64,000 bases of DNA from Triticum aestivum (taxonomy: Eukaryota; Streptophyta; Magnoliopsida; Poales; Poaceae). Made by a program: the position numbers and the translations under genes. Below the pieces are notes generated by a model, which searched no databases, was not told the DNA's origin, and saw nothing but the letters and a program-made list of their open reading frames with translations. This document shows positions 12,095 through 23,283 of this stretch, in pieces. Numbering within the stretch: position 1 is the stretch's first letter; each line of letters begins with the position of its first letter. The stretch lies in contig NC_057812.1 in NCBI RefSeq assembly GCF_018294505.1, positions 58,135,012 to 58,199,011 of the forward strand, in the 5' to 3' direction.

Positions 12095-13110
12095 GTTGGT
12101 CTATGCCCATGGATGGCCTAGCGGATATCCGAAGTTGTAACTGGGGTCATACTAATATGCAGCCGCTACTGCCTCACGAGCTGCAGCCTGGAGGCGAGTT
12201 GCCTCCGTCCTCCTCTCGTACTCGTCGCCTCCTCACTGGTTATAACATATCTCCCTTTTGCCTGAAAGTTAAAGAAAGTAGGAGCAGGGAGAGCAACATG
12301 GACAGTGCGATGCCTGTCAAAGATTAGTCGATACTAGAGAGGTTGTTCATTCCTCTCAATAAACTGATGGCGAACCATAGCATTAAAATCTAGATAAGCA
12401 GGAGGCAACTCCATATCATTTTCATGTATGGGTACCTCAAGAAAATAAGCTAAAGGGGTTGCATAAATTCCACCGAACAAATCTCCACTAATACTATTAT
12501 GATGCAACCTACGTGCAACAATGGCCCCCCAAGTTGTATTGTTTATTTCCTAATACCACACTCTTGAGAACACTAAGATCGGGAACACACATGTGGCATG
12601 CCTCATCCTTACCATTAATGCATCTACCAATAAAGAGAGCAAAATAATGTATGACAGGAAAATGAATGCTCCCTATGGTAGCTTGTGTTATTTCTCTAGA
12701 TTCCCCCACAGTGATACTAGCAAGAAATTCTTTAAATTCAGATTTGCAAGGTTCACTAACATTACCCCACTGCGGGAGTTTACAAGCAGTATTAAAATCT
12801 TCTAAGTCCATGGTATAAGATTTATCATAGAGATCAAATAGGACTGTGTGAGAATTGCGTGATGATGTAAATTTAAAGCTTCTCACAAAGGAATCAATTA
12901 GGAGATAATATTGGGGGCACTTATCTGACACGAAACCCTCAAGTTCAGCATTATGCACATACACGTCAAATTCCTCCTTAATTCCTGCTTGGATCATAAA
13001 ATCTTCTGACGGCAATTCACAAGGCCGCACTTGAGCTTCTCTTGGTAATTCATAGTCCGTCTTACGTATCGCGGGCCTGGGTCCTTGCTTCCTTGAGGAA
13101 CCACCTTGGT
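12095..13110 (-). pseudogene. Extra ORF of gypsy B (Athila ORF-like), broken
   Basis: The best open part is 13030-12509, with motifs such as DLYDKSYTMDLEDF, LPQWGNVSEP, ITVGESREITQ and FPVIHYFALFIGRCINGK. After a frame change near 12520 the same protein continues to about 12095 (FGGIYAT, HENDMELPP, QAKGRYVIT), with a TAG stop at about 12334. Upstream, the N-terminal codons lie on the far side of CACTA 1 (20573-20524, starting MSEIF). Position after protease and before the 3' LTR is that of the env-like or extra ORF in Athila-lineage elements. The family link to ATHILA ORF-1 is from memory; the function of this protein is unknown. Confidence 0.6.
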
Positions 13111-14484
13111 CACTACAAGAAATATGTCAACTTGTGACCCTCACTATTGGCCACTGAAAGGTCATAGTTTTTCATTTGCGACCTTTTTGTGACCAAAAAT
13201 AGAAGGTCAAAAGCTGGTGGTCGTAAACTAAAATTAACGACCTTCTCTGCGAGAAGGTCGTAGACGTTTACGACCAAAACAGAAGGTCGTTGAACCCATG
13301 ACCTTTTGTTTTGGCCACTGCTGTCTACTCAGGCCACATCGGATCCGACGTGGCAAAATTGTGACCAATTCAAAAGGTCGTTACTTAGATTCAGCCCGGT
13401 CCAATTCGGTGCTCTACATGGGCCGAGCCCAACAATTCGGCCTTTTTTTACTTATTTTTTACTATTAATTTTGGTCAGCTACATGGGCTTGGCCCATTAA
13501 TTTGGCCTTTTTGCTTTCTATGATCTAGCCTTTTCACATTCTATATAATTTCTATTTCTGGATTTTCTTTGTTTTTTGTTACATTCAATTTTTAGATTAT
13601 TGTAGTCAACTGGGTGCACATTGCTTGTAGTGAAAACACCAATATACCAATCATCAAGTTTTAATTTTTCACATCTTGTAGTCAACACACCGATTCAAAT
13701 AACAGCCAAACTCAGTTTATTACAATATTCCACACAATCACAATATACACCATACATTATTCCACCAATCACAATATGGCACTCTACAGGTCAACAATAT
13801 AGCACTCTATATCATGGGCCAGCCAAGCCTACTACCATGCATGAGGCCACAACCAACCCAATAGCATCAGCACCGTTGGAGCCCTGACCAACGTCCAAGC
13901 TTTATCAAGCTCCCTGCAAATTGCATTTAGTGGCAAAGCATCAATAGATGAAGTTGCAAAATGAATATCTTAGGGGAAGCTACACTTGGCATATACACGG
14001 GCAGAGTTGGGTTTAAGTAACCAAGTCATGTTTAAAAGAGTTAACTGAAGGAGTACAATTAGCGTGTAACCTGGAAAACATATAGATAGTACCTATCTAT
14101 CAATACATGCCATCACATAGAAGCCAAATACTATTAACTAATAATTAGTAGACAACTACGTAATGGCTACCAAAAGCAAAAGTGACAACAGAAAGAAAAG
14201 GGGGACTAGGAGGCACTAAGTAGAAGCAATCCAAAACAAAGAAATTATGCAAATAACACATTGAAAATGGAAACAGAAGAAGATTGCCTATCTGTGTGTG
14301 TGTGTTGTACATAGCTTAGTTCTTTAGCCAATATAGCCGCAGCATTAGCACAAATGCACAAGCAACATAAGCAGCAGTAACTACTAACTATTGGATCAAC
14401 ATGAGCAGCCAGCCATCCACCATCAGCAGCAGCATAGAAGCAGCCAATAGCTAGCAGAAACAAAACTAGCACGGCAGCACTGCA

Positions 14485-14712
14485 TTAGAGCATCAATAGC
14501 AGCAGTGCAGCTAGAGGCCTAGAGTATCAACAGCAGCAATACATCTAGATTCTAGAGCATCAACAGCAGCAATACAACTAGAGGCCTAGAGCATTAGAGC
14601 ATCAATTGCATTAGTATAGCTAAAGTCCCAGGGCATCAACAACAGTAGTACAGCTAGATTCTAGAGCAGTAGAGCATCAACAGCAGTAGTACAGCTAGAG
14701 GCCTAGCGCTTT
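14485..14712. repeat. Minisatellite inside CACTA 1
   Basis: Five to six imperfect tandem copies of a unit of roughly 40-45 bp of the form AGAGCATCAACAGCAGYARTACARCTAGA followed by GGCCT or TTCT. The same AGCAGYA flavour is scattered on both sides, so the edges are soft. Confidence 0.7.
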
Positions 14713-15639
14713 TCTGCCCGCACATGACCAAGGCGAGGCGTTGAGCCAGCGCATCTTGCTTCAGCGCGCATAATCAGCCTATTAAGCACACCTTCTTGAA
14801 CTTTGGCAACACATGCTTGCATAAACTCATGGAAGGAAGGTGACAGCATTTCAGAGTAACCCAATTCAAAATCAGAAGGTGTGCTTTCTACTCATTATTA
14901 ACAGGGATGCGTGTACCTCTATGCTTTGGCATCTTAGTCGGATGGGGCAAAAAATAGGCCAGCAAAGTGAATCCATCTCTTGTTGCTTCATGCAAAGCTA
15001 CAGCCAGCCAGGAAGCAGCAACACCAAGTTTCATGTGATGGCGCGGTGGAAATAGCAAAATATATTGTCCTGCAGAGGCATTCTTATCACCATACAATTA
15101 TCACAACTAGTAATTGCAAGAACAAGAAAGCTTAAACAAAGGTTAAAGCTCGGTAACACCAAGTTAATGACAACAACAGTTTGCAACAGCAGCAGGTCAA
15201 TAACAACAGCATCAAGTCCTGGGAATGCTTTAACTTAGTCCATTTTTTATCAACAAATTATCCTAAGGACGACATGCTATCAAACTTTGGTAAATACAGT
15301 ATGAATATGACAGCAATAGCAGCAAGTCCTACACTAAAATAAGCAATCATGATTTCTAACAATAGCAATCATAAGCAGCAAGTCCTAACTTAACAGCAAC
15401 AATGAGAAGAGAAGAGAGGAAAATAGAAGAAAAGAGATGAGAAGTTTCTGTTAATGAAAAAGAATTACTCATCTTTTCAAATGAATCAAATGAGTAGCTC
15501 TACACTAGAGCTCCACCACATCCTCTCGAGTGTAGGATCTCGTAGACAGCATAGGCACCACCAGTACCTTCAGATTTGGCAAACAAAATGGGAAATCAAG
15601 CCACTAGTTTGCACAAAGAATAGTAACCAAAAGAAGAGC

Positions 15640-15925
15640 AGTAAAGCCGCAACATCTCATCAATGACGATCCCGTCTCCGTCCAGCGCGAACCCGTACTC
15701 CATGAAGTGGCTTCGGGGCCTCCAGGGTGCCAGCTACCTCCTGGCCGGCCGGAACACACGGCTGACGATGGTGACGATGTTGGCGCTGGACAGTGTCGCC
15801 ATTGTCCCATGAGCCATTCGTCGTTGGCCAGCTCCTGCACCTCCTCCTTTGGCAGTATCGCCGTGTTCGCCAGCTCCGGGCGCCGGCTCGGACCATAGGA
15901 AGAGGTCGGCACTGCAAGCATAACA
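15640..15925 (-). pseudogene. GC-rich possible gene fragment in CACTA 1, unrecognised
   Basis: A GC-rich island in an AT-rich element. On the minus strand it is preceded by a splice-acceptor-like ATGCTTGCAG ending at about 15918. All three minus frames are partly open, the longest giving ELANTAILPKEEVQELAND. I do not recognise the protein. The base composition and acceptor-like edge suggest a captured exon, but this is weak. Confidence 0.3.
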
Positions 15926-17532
15926 CATAAGCACAACACATCAGAAGCCCAGATGAACAAGCACTCTATTTATCTAGAAAACAAACAAAGCATCTCAGGG
16001 TTTAAGCTAGTACTAGGATGCAACACTAGTTTCGGGTGCTTCCTCTACAAACTTAGCAGAATCGCATAAGCGGATTAAAGCACAAATTAATAAGCAAGGC
16101 TAGTGACTTGGTTGTTTCCTTGGCATCGCTCATGATTTGCCTCTAGTGTTTGCCATACAACAACAACAGTAGTACAAAGATGTTTGACTGTACATGTGAA
16201 TAGAGAAATGACAATAGTAGGTATAGATAATTTGAGGAGAACCACAAGTAGTAGATATGACAATAGCGGTAGTACAGATTGTAGTAGTAAGCATGCAAGG
16301 AAACAAGACATGGGACAAATATTGATAGCAACAAAACAACCAGGATATGACAATAGCAGTAGTATAGATTGTACTGACAGAAGCAGAAGCATGCAAACAT
16401 GCATCTCATCCCAACCTAAAACTAGAAACAGTAGCAGCCATTCATTTTTACGCAGGTGTAAAACTAAACCATAAGCACCGCAACATTTGCTAAACTTGTC
16501 AGCTTAAGAACTCTATCTCAAAATTCAGCAAGCGGCAGTCATTGCAGAATACCATTACAATGCTCAATTCAACTAACAGAATCATCCTGAGACAAGTTTA
16601 TACGAACAATCAGGAACACAAAGTGCAGCACAGCAAGTCGATCTACCATATCTATCTGTTGCATCTAATTAGGCACCCCGAAACCCTACCCGACGGAGAA
16701 TGGCCTGAACGATGAGATAGCATGTCCCTCCCTCTAGAGCTAGTCACAAAGTATGGTGAGAGGATTTACCTTCCAGTTTGCTTCCTATTGATTGCGCCAA
16801 GCTGGCTCTTAACATTACCGTATTCAGCAACTCTAAGCTGGAAAAGGGCATATTCAGTCCTTCTATAAATGTAACATCCAACCAAAACACTTATTTGCAT
16901 CTATGAGCACAAAATAAAATGAAGGTATGTATAAAACCAAGACTGCACTTGGCAGGCAAGATCAACACGGTATTTCAGTTACAATTACTTCAATTTATTC
17001 CTTTTCCTGACAAAATGTGGCACCAATTCCCTAGTTGTTTGCATCGTGAACATTATGTGGCAATTCAGTGCCAGAAAAGGGGACAGAAGACTAAACAGGT
17101 GCTCCACGAATTTTTGGAATCCCTCCAGCTCCGTGAAATCCTGAGAGCTGCGGAGCTGGTAAATAGGCACTCCATGAGTTTTAACTATAACTCCACCTGC
17201 TCCCGAAGTGGAGCTGTGGAGTGGAGTACATCCGAACAGGGCCTAAATAAATAATCATGAAACTAGCTGCGCAAACAGGTAGCTAGTCGGAGCCAAACAG
17301 ACCAAGACAAACATGACGTAAGCTACATCCAAAATCTACCAATTCAGCATTGAGGACCACCCCAAATGTAACTGTGAAGCAACACTATCCAAAATACAGT
17401 ACCCAGCTAGCCTAGCTAATGAAGTGTTAAGTTGCTACCAATGTTCCAAAATCTCACTGGCATCCATGCATGATTTGGTCAGTATGAAGAAGAAGTGGGC
17501 TAATGAATAGAGAGAGAAGCAGAGTTAGTTAC

Positions 17533-17631
17533 CTTCATGTCGTCCTCGATCTTGGCGACCTGGGACTGGATGCTGGCGACGGTCTCCTTGAGCGGGGCGT
17601 TGACGGGGTACTTGCCCTCATCCCACATGAA
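17533..17631 (-). pseudogene. Captured exon fragment of V-ATPase subunit C
   Basis: Thirty-three codons on the minus strand read FMWDEGKYPVNAPLKE... then QSQVAKIEDDMK. From memory this matches the V-type proton ATPase subunit C region F-V-W-D-E-(A/G)-K-Y-P...(Q/S)QVAKIEDD(M/L)K. In the cell that subunit links the V1 and Vo sectors of the vacuolar proton pump. The fragment stops exactly at a donor-like site (ATGAAG followed by GTAACT, 17531-17526), where the genuine protein continues VRV, so exon and intron edge appear to have been copied. Upstream it runs into a GGAT repeat. Too short to function; it is gene capture by CACTA 1. Confidence 0.65.
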
Positions 17632-18310
17632 CATGCATCCATCCATCCATCCACAGCAGATAAGCAAGAGCTGGCGGGCAGGTTTCGGAACCTGAAGGGC
17701 AAGGGATCGCGCCTGATGGTAGCGGTGGTGGTCGGTCGTGTTACCTGCGTCTGCTTCGCCCTCAAGTACGAGGAATCCGCCAACGGCGGCGCCCTCGGCG
17801 GCCGGGAGCAGCAGCTGCTCACCGGCGCGGTGACGGGGTAGGAGCAGCAGCTGGCGCTCAGGCGCGGGGTGAAGTGGCTCCTGGGGACGGCAAAGCCGTC
17901 GGGGGTGCCGGGGCTCCACCTCTCCGCCGCGGCTGGTGGCAGTTCCCTCCCCCTCCCGCTGGTGGTGGTGCCGCCCTCGAGGTGGCTGCTCAAAAGGATC
18001 TATGGAGAGGGAGGGGAAAGGATGCCGGCGGTGGAGTGGAGGCCGGGGTGGCCGCTCGTGGCTGCAGGAAGTTGTGCCCATCGGATCTGACCGGAAGAGA
18101 TAGAGGAGGCCAGTGAGGTTGGGAGGCTCGCTTGATCTATTGAGGGGGCGACTGGGTGGTGGAAGGGAGGGGCGGCGGAGAAGGTATCTAGATTGGGAAG
18201 GGGTCGGCGGCAAGGAGATGGGCGACGGGGGAGGGGTCAATCTGAGCTAGGGTTTGGGCTGCGGGTGGGGGGTATCTCTTTTTCTTTTCTTTTTTTCTTC
18301 TTTTCTGTAG

Positions 18311-18363
18311 ATAGATGGATGGATGGATGGATGTGGGATGGATGGATGGATGTATGTATGGAT
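18311..18363. repeat. GATG microsatellite
   Basis: An imperfect (GATG)n run with one interruption (TGTGG) and a GTAT stretch at the end. A related GGAT run on the opposite sense occurs at 17638-17652. Confidence 0.85.
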
Positions 18364-18589
18364 GCCATGTCGTCGATCCGTGGACAGAGTTATGATTGGT
18401 TTAGAAAATCAGTGATGTAAAATAGTTTTCAAGTACTAAAAATAGAGGGATTTTATGAAGTAGCTATCAAAAATATTTTGCAAAAGGGCACCACACAAAT
18501 TTTCACTAGAGTTAGACCACATTTTATAGATTAGGACAAATTTGTATGCATTTTTCATATTTCTAGCAATTTTTAATCATTTTTTGAGT

Positions 18590-18855
18590 GCAAAAAATGG
18601 TTTTTTTGTGAAGGAACTACCAAATAATTGTTGCAAAATTGGACCAAATCATTTTTCTAAAATATTAGGCCATATTTAATGCACAATTGACCAAATGGTT
18701 GGGTGTCAAAAGCTTTTATCCACCTCTCGTGAAAAAGAGAAATTTCTGCCGATTCAGGTGGAAGCAGGTCAAATTTGAACTGCAGTTGCCTCGTAGTTTG
18801 CTCTTTATTTTTTTAAATCATTTCTAGGTACTTAAGTATCTATTTAATCAGAGAA
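18590..18855. repeat. Direct duplication in CACTA 1, copy 1
   Basis: About 260 bp, beginning near GTTTTTTTGTGAAGGAACTA and ending near AAGTATCTATTTAATCA, that recurs at 19245-19500 in the same orientation with scattered substitutions and small indels. AT-rich, no coding potential. Confidence 0.8.
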
Positions 18856-19244
18856 ACACAAATAAATTCCAAGATTCAACCACTAGCTATGAACGGTCAT
18901 TCCCGCTGTTTTGACTGCATTTTGTAACGAGCATATACCATTCAAAAAAATCAAAAAATTGGAAAACTTCCACATTGTGTCATTATATATGAGTAAGTTG
19001 CCAGGAAAAATAATAAACTTGTAATACGGCAATTATTTTTAAAATGTGTTCTCAGAAGTGAGCTATCATGTGTGAAGATTCATGGCTTTCAACCGAAATG
19101 CTCAATCTTATGGCCACATTCATGGCATAGTTTGTCAAATGATCTCATGTAGTGCACAAGGGTGCATATTGGAATGGCAAACAATGTTGCCTAAGGAAGT
19201 TTTCGTTTTCTTTGGACCAAAAAACCATTTTCCATTTTTCGAGT

Positions 19245-19500
19245 GCCCAAAAGGAGGTTTTTTTGTGAAGGACCTCCCAAATAATTGTTGCAAAATTGGA
19301 CCAAATCAATTTTCTAAAATACTAGGACATATTTAATTCATAATTGACAAAATGGTGGGGTGTAAAAAGTTTTGATCCACCTCTCATGAAAAAGACAAAT
19401 TTTCGCCGCGGTGGAAATTTGAACTGCAGATGCCTCATAGTTTGCTATTTATTTTTTCCAAAAATCATTTCTAGGTACATAAGTACCTATTTAATCATAA
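19245..19500. repeat. Direct duplication in CACTA 1, copy 2
   Basis: Second copy of the 18590-18855 segment, about 655 bp downstream. It has a short deletion after TTTTCGCCG relative to copy 1. Roughly 85% similar by eye. Confidence 0.8.
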
Positions 19501-20523
19501 ATTCATGGTTTGGTGGCGATACGTCGAGGTTTGGGCGGTGGCTGAGGGCCCCAACTCTAGAGCGCGTAAACTCGCATGCCCGCTGCGTGGTCACCGCGTG
19601 ACCGTGGTGTTGCCATCTGTTCTGGGTGGCCTAGGCATGTCTAGTGGGTTGGGCACTCCCCAGGTAGGTGCTAGGAAGAAAATTACAACATAAGATTCTC
19701 ACGAGGAGACCGATCGATGCTCATACATGAATTAGCAGCCAAGTATTTGATTAGCGGTACGAGAAATGTACATGGCTAATGGGCGTGAGTTTTGGCTGAG
19801 GATGATCAGTTACTAAGAAGACCGTCTTCACAAATTTTCAGCTCAAAAGGAGGAGCCTAGGTGGTACTTGCTTTGCAAAGTACCACACTGGACATAAATA
19901 GGAATGTTGAAGCTGGGCTCAAAATAATGAATGGATTGAGATGGCATTTGGTGGAGGATGGTTATTTGGGCATAGGAAAGCACTGTAGAAAATGGATACT
20001 ATTTGGACATGCCAAAGTGGTACTTCCTTCACAAAGTGCTGCTCTAAACAGAATAGGAAAATGATTATTGTTGAATTATTTTTGAACTAGGAAAGGAAGA
20101 TTTTTGACATATTTGATGAAGATATGATCCAAACAATTTATGAGATTTTTTTGGAAATTTTTGGAGTAACAGAAATATAGGTTGCTTCACAACCTAGGGC
20201 AAAAATTGACACATGAACATGACACATAGGCAAAATTGATGAGATGGCGCCTAGCCATCGCAACCCACCACAATTTACAAGGCTATGACCATTTATATTG
20301 GTCGTTAACAATTAGAAATAAGGCAGCAGACTAGTGATGTTTGCTTTATGACCATTTCATGTAAGGAAATTACGACCTTTTTGACCAAAATGGTCGCAAT
20401 GGTTTAGGGTTTGGAGCCCCCTGAACAGCTTTTGACCAATTGGTCTCAAATGGTCATAGATTTATGACCAATTCTTCCAGGGTCACTGACAGAATGTCAC
20501 TAGTTGACATATTTCTTGTAGTG

Positions 20524-20573
20524 GGTATATTTTCCTAAACATATTTCTTCCTTTGAAAAATCTCTGACATTTT
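20524..20573 (-). pseudogene. N-terminal end of the gypsy B extra ORF, cut off by CACTA 1
   Basis: On the minus strand a Met codon at about 20573 opens MSEIFQRKKYV and reaches the CACTA TSD at 20526. Removing CACTA 1 and one GGT joins it to sequence at 13110 (GGTTCCTCAAGGAAGCAAGG). The frame has a stop shortly after the start, so it was already decayed or begins elsewhere. Confidence 0.45.
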
Positions 20574-21328
20574 TAGTAACTCAAAATAAAATTGAACCAA
20601 ACTCAACAAGATTGATAGCAACTACTCCTACAAGTGCCTAGAGGCCATATGATGCATTAAAACTACTTTTGACCACATAAATTTGACATGCAAGCTCAAG
20701 AACAGGGTCACCTAAGCAGCAAAAAATTGCAATAATTAAAGCACTAGAACAAAAACTAATTGGACCATTGGAGGAGTCACATACCAAAGAGCACCCCAAA
20801 GCAGTTTTGTGAGTGGAGCTTTGATCAAGGAGATCGAAAATGGCAGCAAGATGAGCTAGAACTCGGGTTTGAGCTGCTGGATGATTTTTTCTGGAGGAAG
20901 ACGAAGTGTGTGGGTGCAAGAATAAGTGGAGGGGGCCCACGTGGGTCCCATGAGGTAGGGGGGCGCTCCCAGGGGGTAGGGCGCGCCCTGCACCCTCGTG
21001 GCCAGGTGGTTGCCCCCTCTGGGGTGTTCTCACTGCCAGTAATTCTTAAATATTCTAGAAAAAAATCATATAAAATTTTCAGGGCATTTGGAGAACTTTT
21101 ATTTTCGATGTATTTTTTATTGCAAGGATAATTCAGAAAACAGACAGAAAATACTATTTTTGCTTTATTAAATCTAAATAATAGAAAGTAAAAGGAGGGT
21201 ATAGAAAGTTGTGCTTTCTAACTTCATCCATCTCATGCTCATCAAAAGGAATCCACTAACAAGCTTGATCAAGTCTTGTTAACAAACTCTTTCCGAATAA
21301 CATGAAACCCGAGAATTTTCGAATAACA
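20574..21328 (-). other. Non-coding middle of gypsy B
   Basis: Where an autonomous gypsy would carry RT, RNase H and integrase, this stretch has no such motifs. It contains a GC-rich segment (20930-21020) with GGGCGCGCCC-like palindromes resembling the leader of related LTRs, and AT-rich sequence. Nothing else supported. Confidence 0.65.
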
Positions 21329-22268
21329 CTAGGCTACCTCAATGGGGATATGCACATCCCCAACAATAAGAATATCATATTTATTCTTGACAGTAGGAAG
21401 AGAAAATTCAAAAGCTCCAATAGTAATTGTTGGAATTTTTCCAATAGAATTGATACTGTGGACTTGAGGTTGTTTCCTCGGAAAAGTGTACCGTATGCTC
21501 ATTACCATTAACATGAAATGTGACATTGCCTTTGTGCAATCAATAACTGCCCCTGCAGTATACAAAAAGGGTCCACCAAGGATAATCGACATAGTATCGT
21601 CCTCGGGAATATCAAGAATAACAAAGTCCGTTAAAATAGTAACGTTTGCAACCACAACAGGCACATCCACACAAATACTGACAGGTATAGCGGTTGATTT
21701 ATCGGCCATTTGCAAAGATATTTCAGTAGGTGTCAACTTATTCAATTCAAGTCTACGCTATAAAGAGAGAGGCATAACACTAACACCGGCTCCAAGATCA
21801 CATAAATCAGTTTTAACATAGTTTCTTTTAATGGAGCATGGTATAATTGGTACTCCGGGATCTCCTAGTTTCTTTGGTATTCCACCTTTAAAAGTATAAT
21901 TAGTAAGCACGGTGGAAATTTCAGCTTCCGGTATCTTTCTTTTATTTGTAACAATATCTTTCATATACTTAGCATAAGGATTTATTTTAAGCATATCAGT
22001 CAAATGCATACGCAAAATGATAGGTCTAATCATTTCAGTAAAGCGCTCAAAATCCTCATCATCCTTTTTCTTTGATGGTTTAGGAGGAAAAGGCACGGGT
22101 TTCTGAACCCATGGTTCTCTTTCTTTACCGTGCTTCCTAGCAACGAAGTATCTCTTATCATAACGTTGATTCTTTGATTGTGGGTTATCAAGATCAACAG
22201 CAGGTTCAATCTCTACATCATTGACATTGCTAGGTTGAGCATGAACATGAACATCATTATTAATATTA
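21329..22268 (-). pseudogene. Gypsy B gag C-terminal part and aspartic protease, broken
   Basis: Read right to left from 22268. The Gag tail includes KPSKKKDDEDFERF, PYAKYMKDI, and a conserved TFKGGIPKKLGDPG block. The retropepsin motif appears as LCDLGAGVSVMP (about 21800-21770), followed by TDFVILDIPEDD and a G-(G/R)-PF-TAGAVIDC stretch characteristic of gypsy protease. A frame change near 21750 splits the two open parts (22408-21758 and 21745-21329); a second change alters the segment after VIDC. The protein would process Gag in particles. It ends without running into RT. Confidence 0.75.
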
Positions 22269-23283
22269 TCTATACTACTATATAGTGTACCAATAGTATG
22301 ACATATGAGTCGTTGGATCTTTACAATCGGACGACTGTGATTGATTGATTTGAATTTGTGGAAACGTGGCTTCATATGTGCCATTAGATGTGACAATCCT
22401 ACGGCCAATATCCCAAGGATTCGCGGCGGGTCACCACTCTCTTTCCATCAGCATGTGATGTGACTTTCACTTCTGAACTTTCACGTGAGAACCAACTAGC
22501 TTCAGAGCAGGCCATGTGAAGTAAATGCGCCAGTGCATGTTAGAAGTATCTCGAGAAGTGTCGATGTAGAGGCTAGCTAGCAAGCAGTTTACCGTTCAAA
22601 CACATGGAAGGAATCATTTTTTATTCTTCTAAAGTAGTACTACTCCCTCTGTTCCTAAGTATTTGTCTTTCTAGAGATTTCAGTAAGTGACTATATATGG
22701 AGCAAAATGAGTGAATCTACACTCTAAAATATGTCTATATATATCTGTATGTGGCAGTCCATTTGAAATCTCTAAAAAGACAAATATTTAGGAACGGAAG
22801 AAGTACATGGCAACATTGCTTGGTTTTTTAAAGAAATGATCAAATAGAAAATTGAGATCTGGTTTTCCAACATGATGTTAATTTATTTAAAACACCTTTG
22901 TGATCGAGGACACGTGAATGAAATAGAAATTATGAGTAAATTATGACTTTTTTTAGAACAGAGTAAAATATGACTTGAAGGTGTGAAAAGGTGAATTAGT
23001 TACGCTAAACTAATTTTCCCTATATTTCAAGTTTGCATTTAGAAAATTAAAAGATTTCAGAAACACACTAATAACATATCTTTTGGAAAAAAGTAAAGGT
23101 TTTGCCTAATGCATTCTTCATATAGAAAATTGCTACTACTGTAATTTAAAGTGAAGAGACTACATAAATATCATGTTCAAGATTACATGATAAATTTACC
23201 AAAACATAGGTGCTCTAATTTAATGATTTAGTATTGTGACTATGCATAATAATCTCACGTGCAAAGCACATACAAATTACTAG
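22269..23283 (+). mobile_element. Probable non-autonomous Helitron (1015 bp) in gypsy B gag
   Basis: It begins TCTATACTACTATATAG after a host A (22268) and ends CTAG (23280-23283) before a host T (23284), the A/T insertion rule of Helitrons, with no TSD. A short hairpin GTGC-AAA-GCAC (23259-23269) lies ten bases before CTAG, as expected of a Helitron 3' end. It has no helicase ORF. It disrupts gag: on the minus strand EPSD is read on one side and NINNDV on the other. A Stowaway MITE lies inside. The 4-bp stem is weak, so a different MITE class is possible. Confidence 0.6.
22643..22803. mobile_element. Stowaway MITE (Thalos/Athos-like), 161 bp
   Basis: Begins CTCCCTCTGTTCCTAAGTAT and ends with its imperfect inverted form TTTAGGAACGGAAGAAG, flanked by TA on both sides (22641-22642 and 22804-22805), as expected for Tc1/Mariner MITEs. 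The middle AGCAAAATGAGTGAATCTAC is typical of the abundant wheat families. Confidence 0.9.

Larger units (their letters stand above)
13111..20523. mobile_element. Complete non-autonomous CACTA transposon 1 (7413 bp)
   Basis: It starts CACTACAAGAAATATGTCAA and ends TTGACATATTTCTTGTAGTG, perfect inverted ends for at least 20 bp. It is flanked on both sides by the 3-bp TSD GGT (13108-13110 and 20524-20526), the size expected for CACTA. Subterminal zones (13130-13390 and 20280-20510) are full of short motifs of the type TTTATGACCA or GGTCGTAAA in both orientations, likely transposase-binding sites. No transposase or second ORF of CACTA is recognisable, so it is non-autonomous. Interior holds a minisatellite, a direct duplication and host gene fragments. 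Confidence 0.95.

Noticed and set aside
17090..17260. Possible MITE starting GGCCCTGTTCGGATG on the minus strand
   Set aside because: One terminus resembles known MITE starts, but I could not find the matching end or TSD.
17500..18240. A 246-codon Pro/Arg-rich minus-strand ORF
   Set aside because: Only the last 33 codons match a protein family (V-ATPase C). The remainder is GC-rich sequence open in several frames at once.
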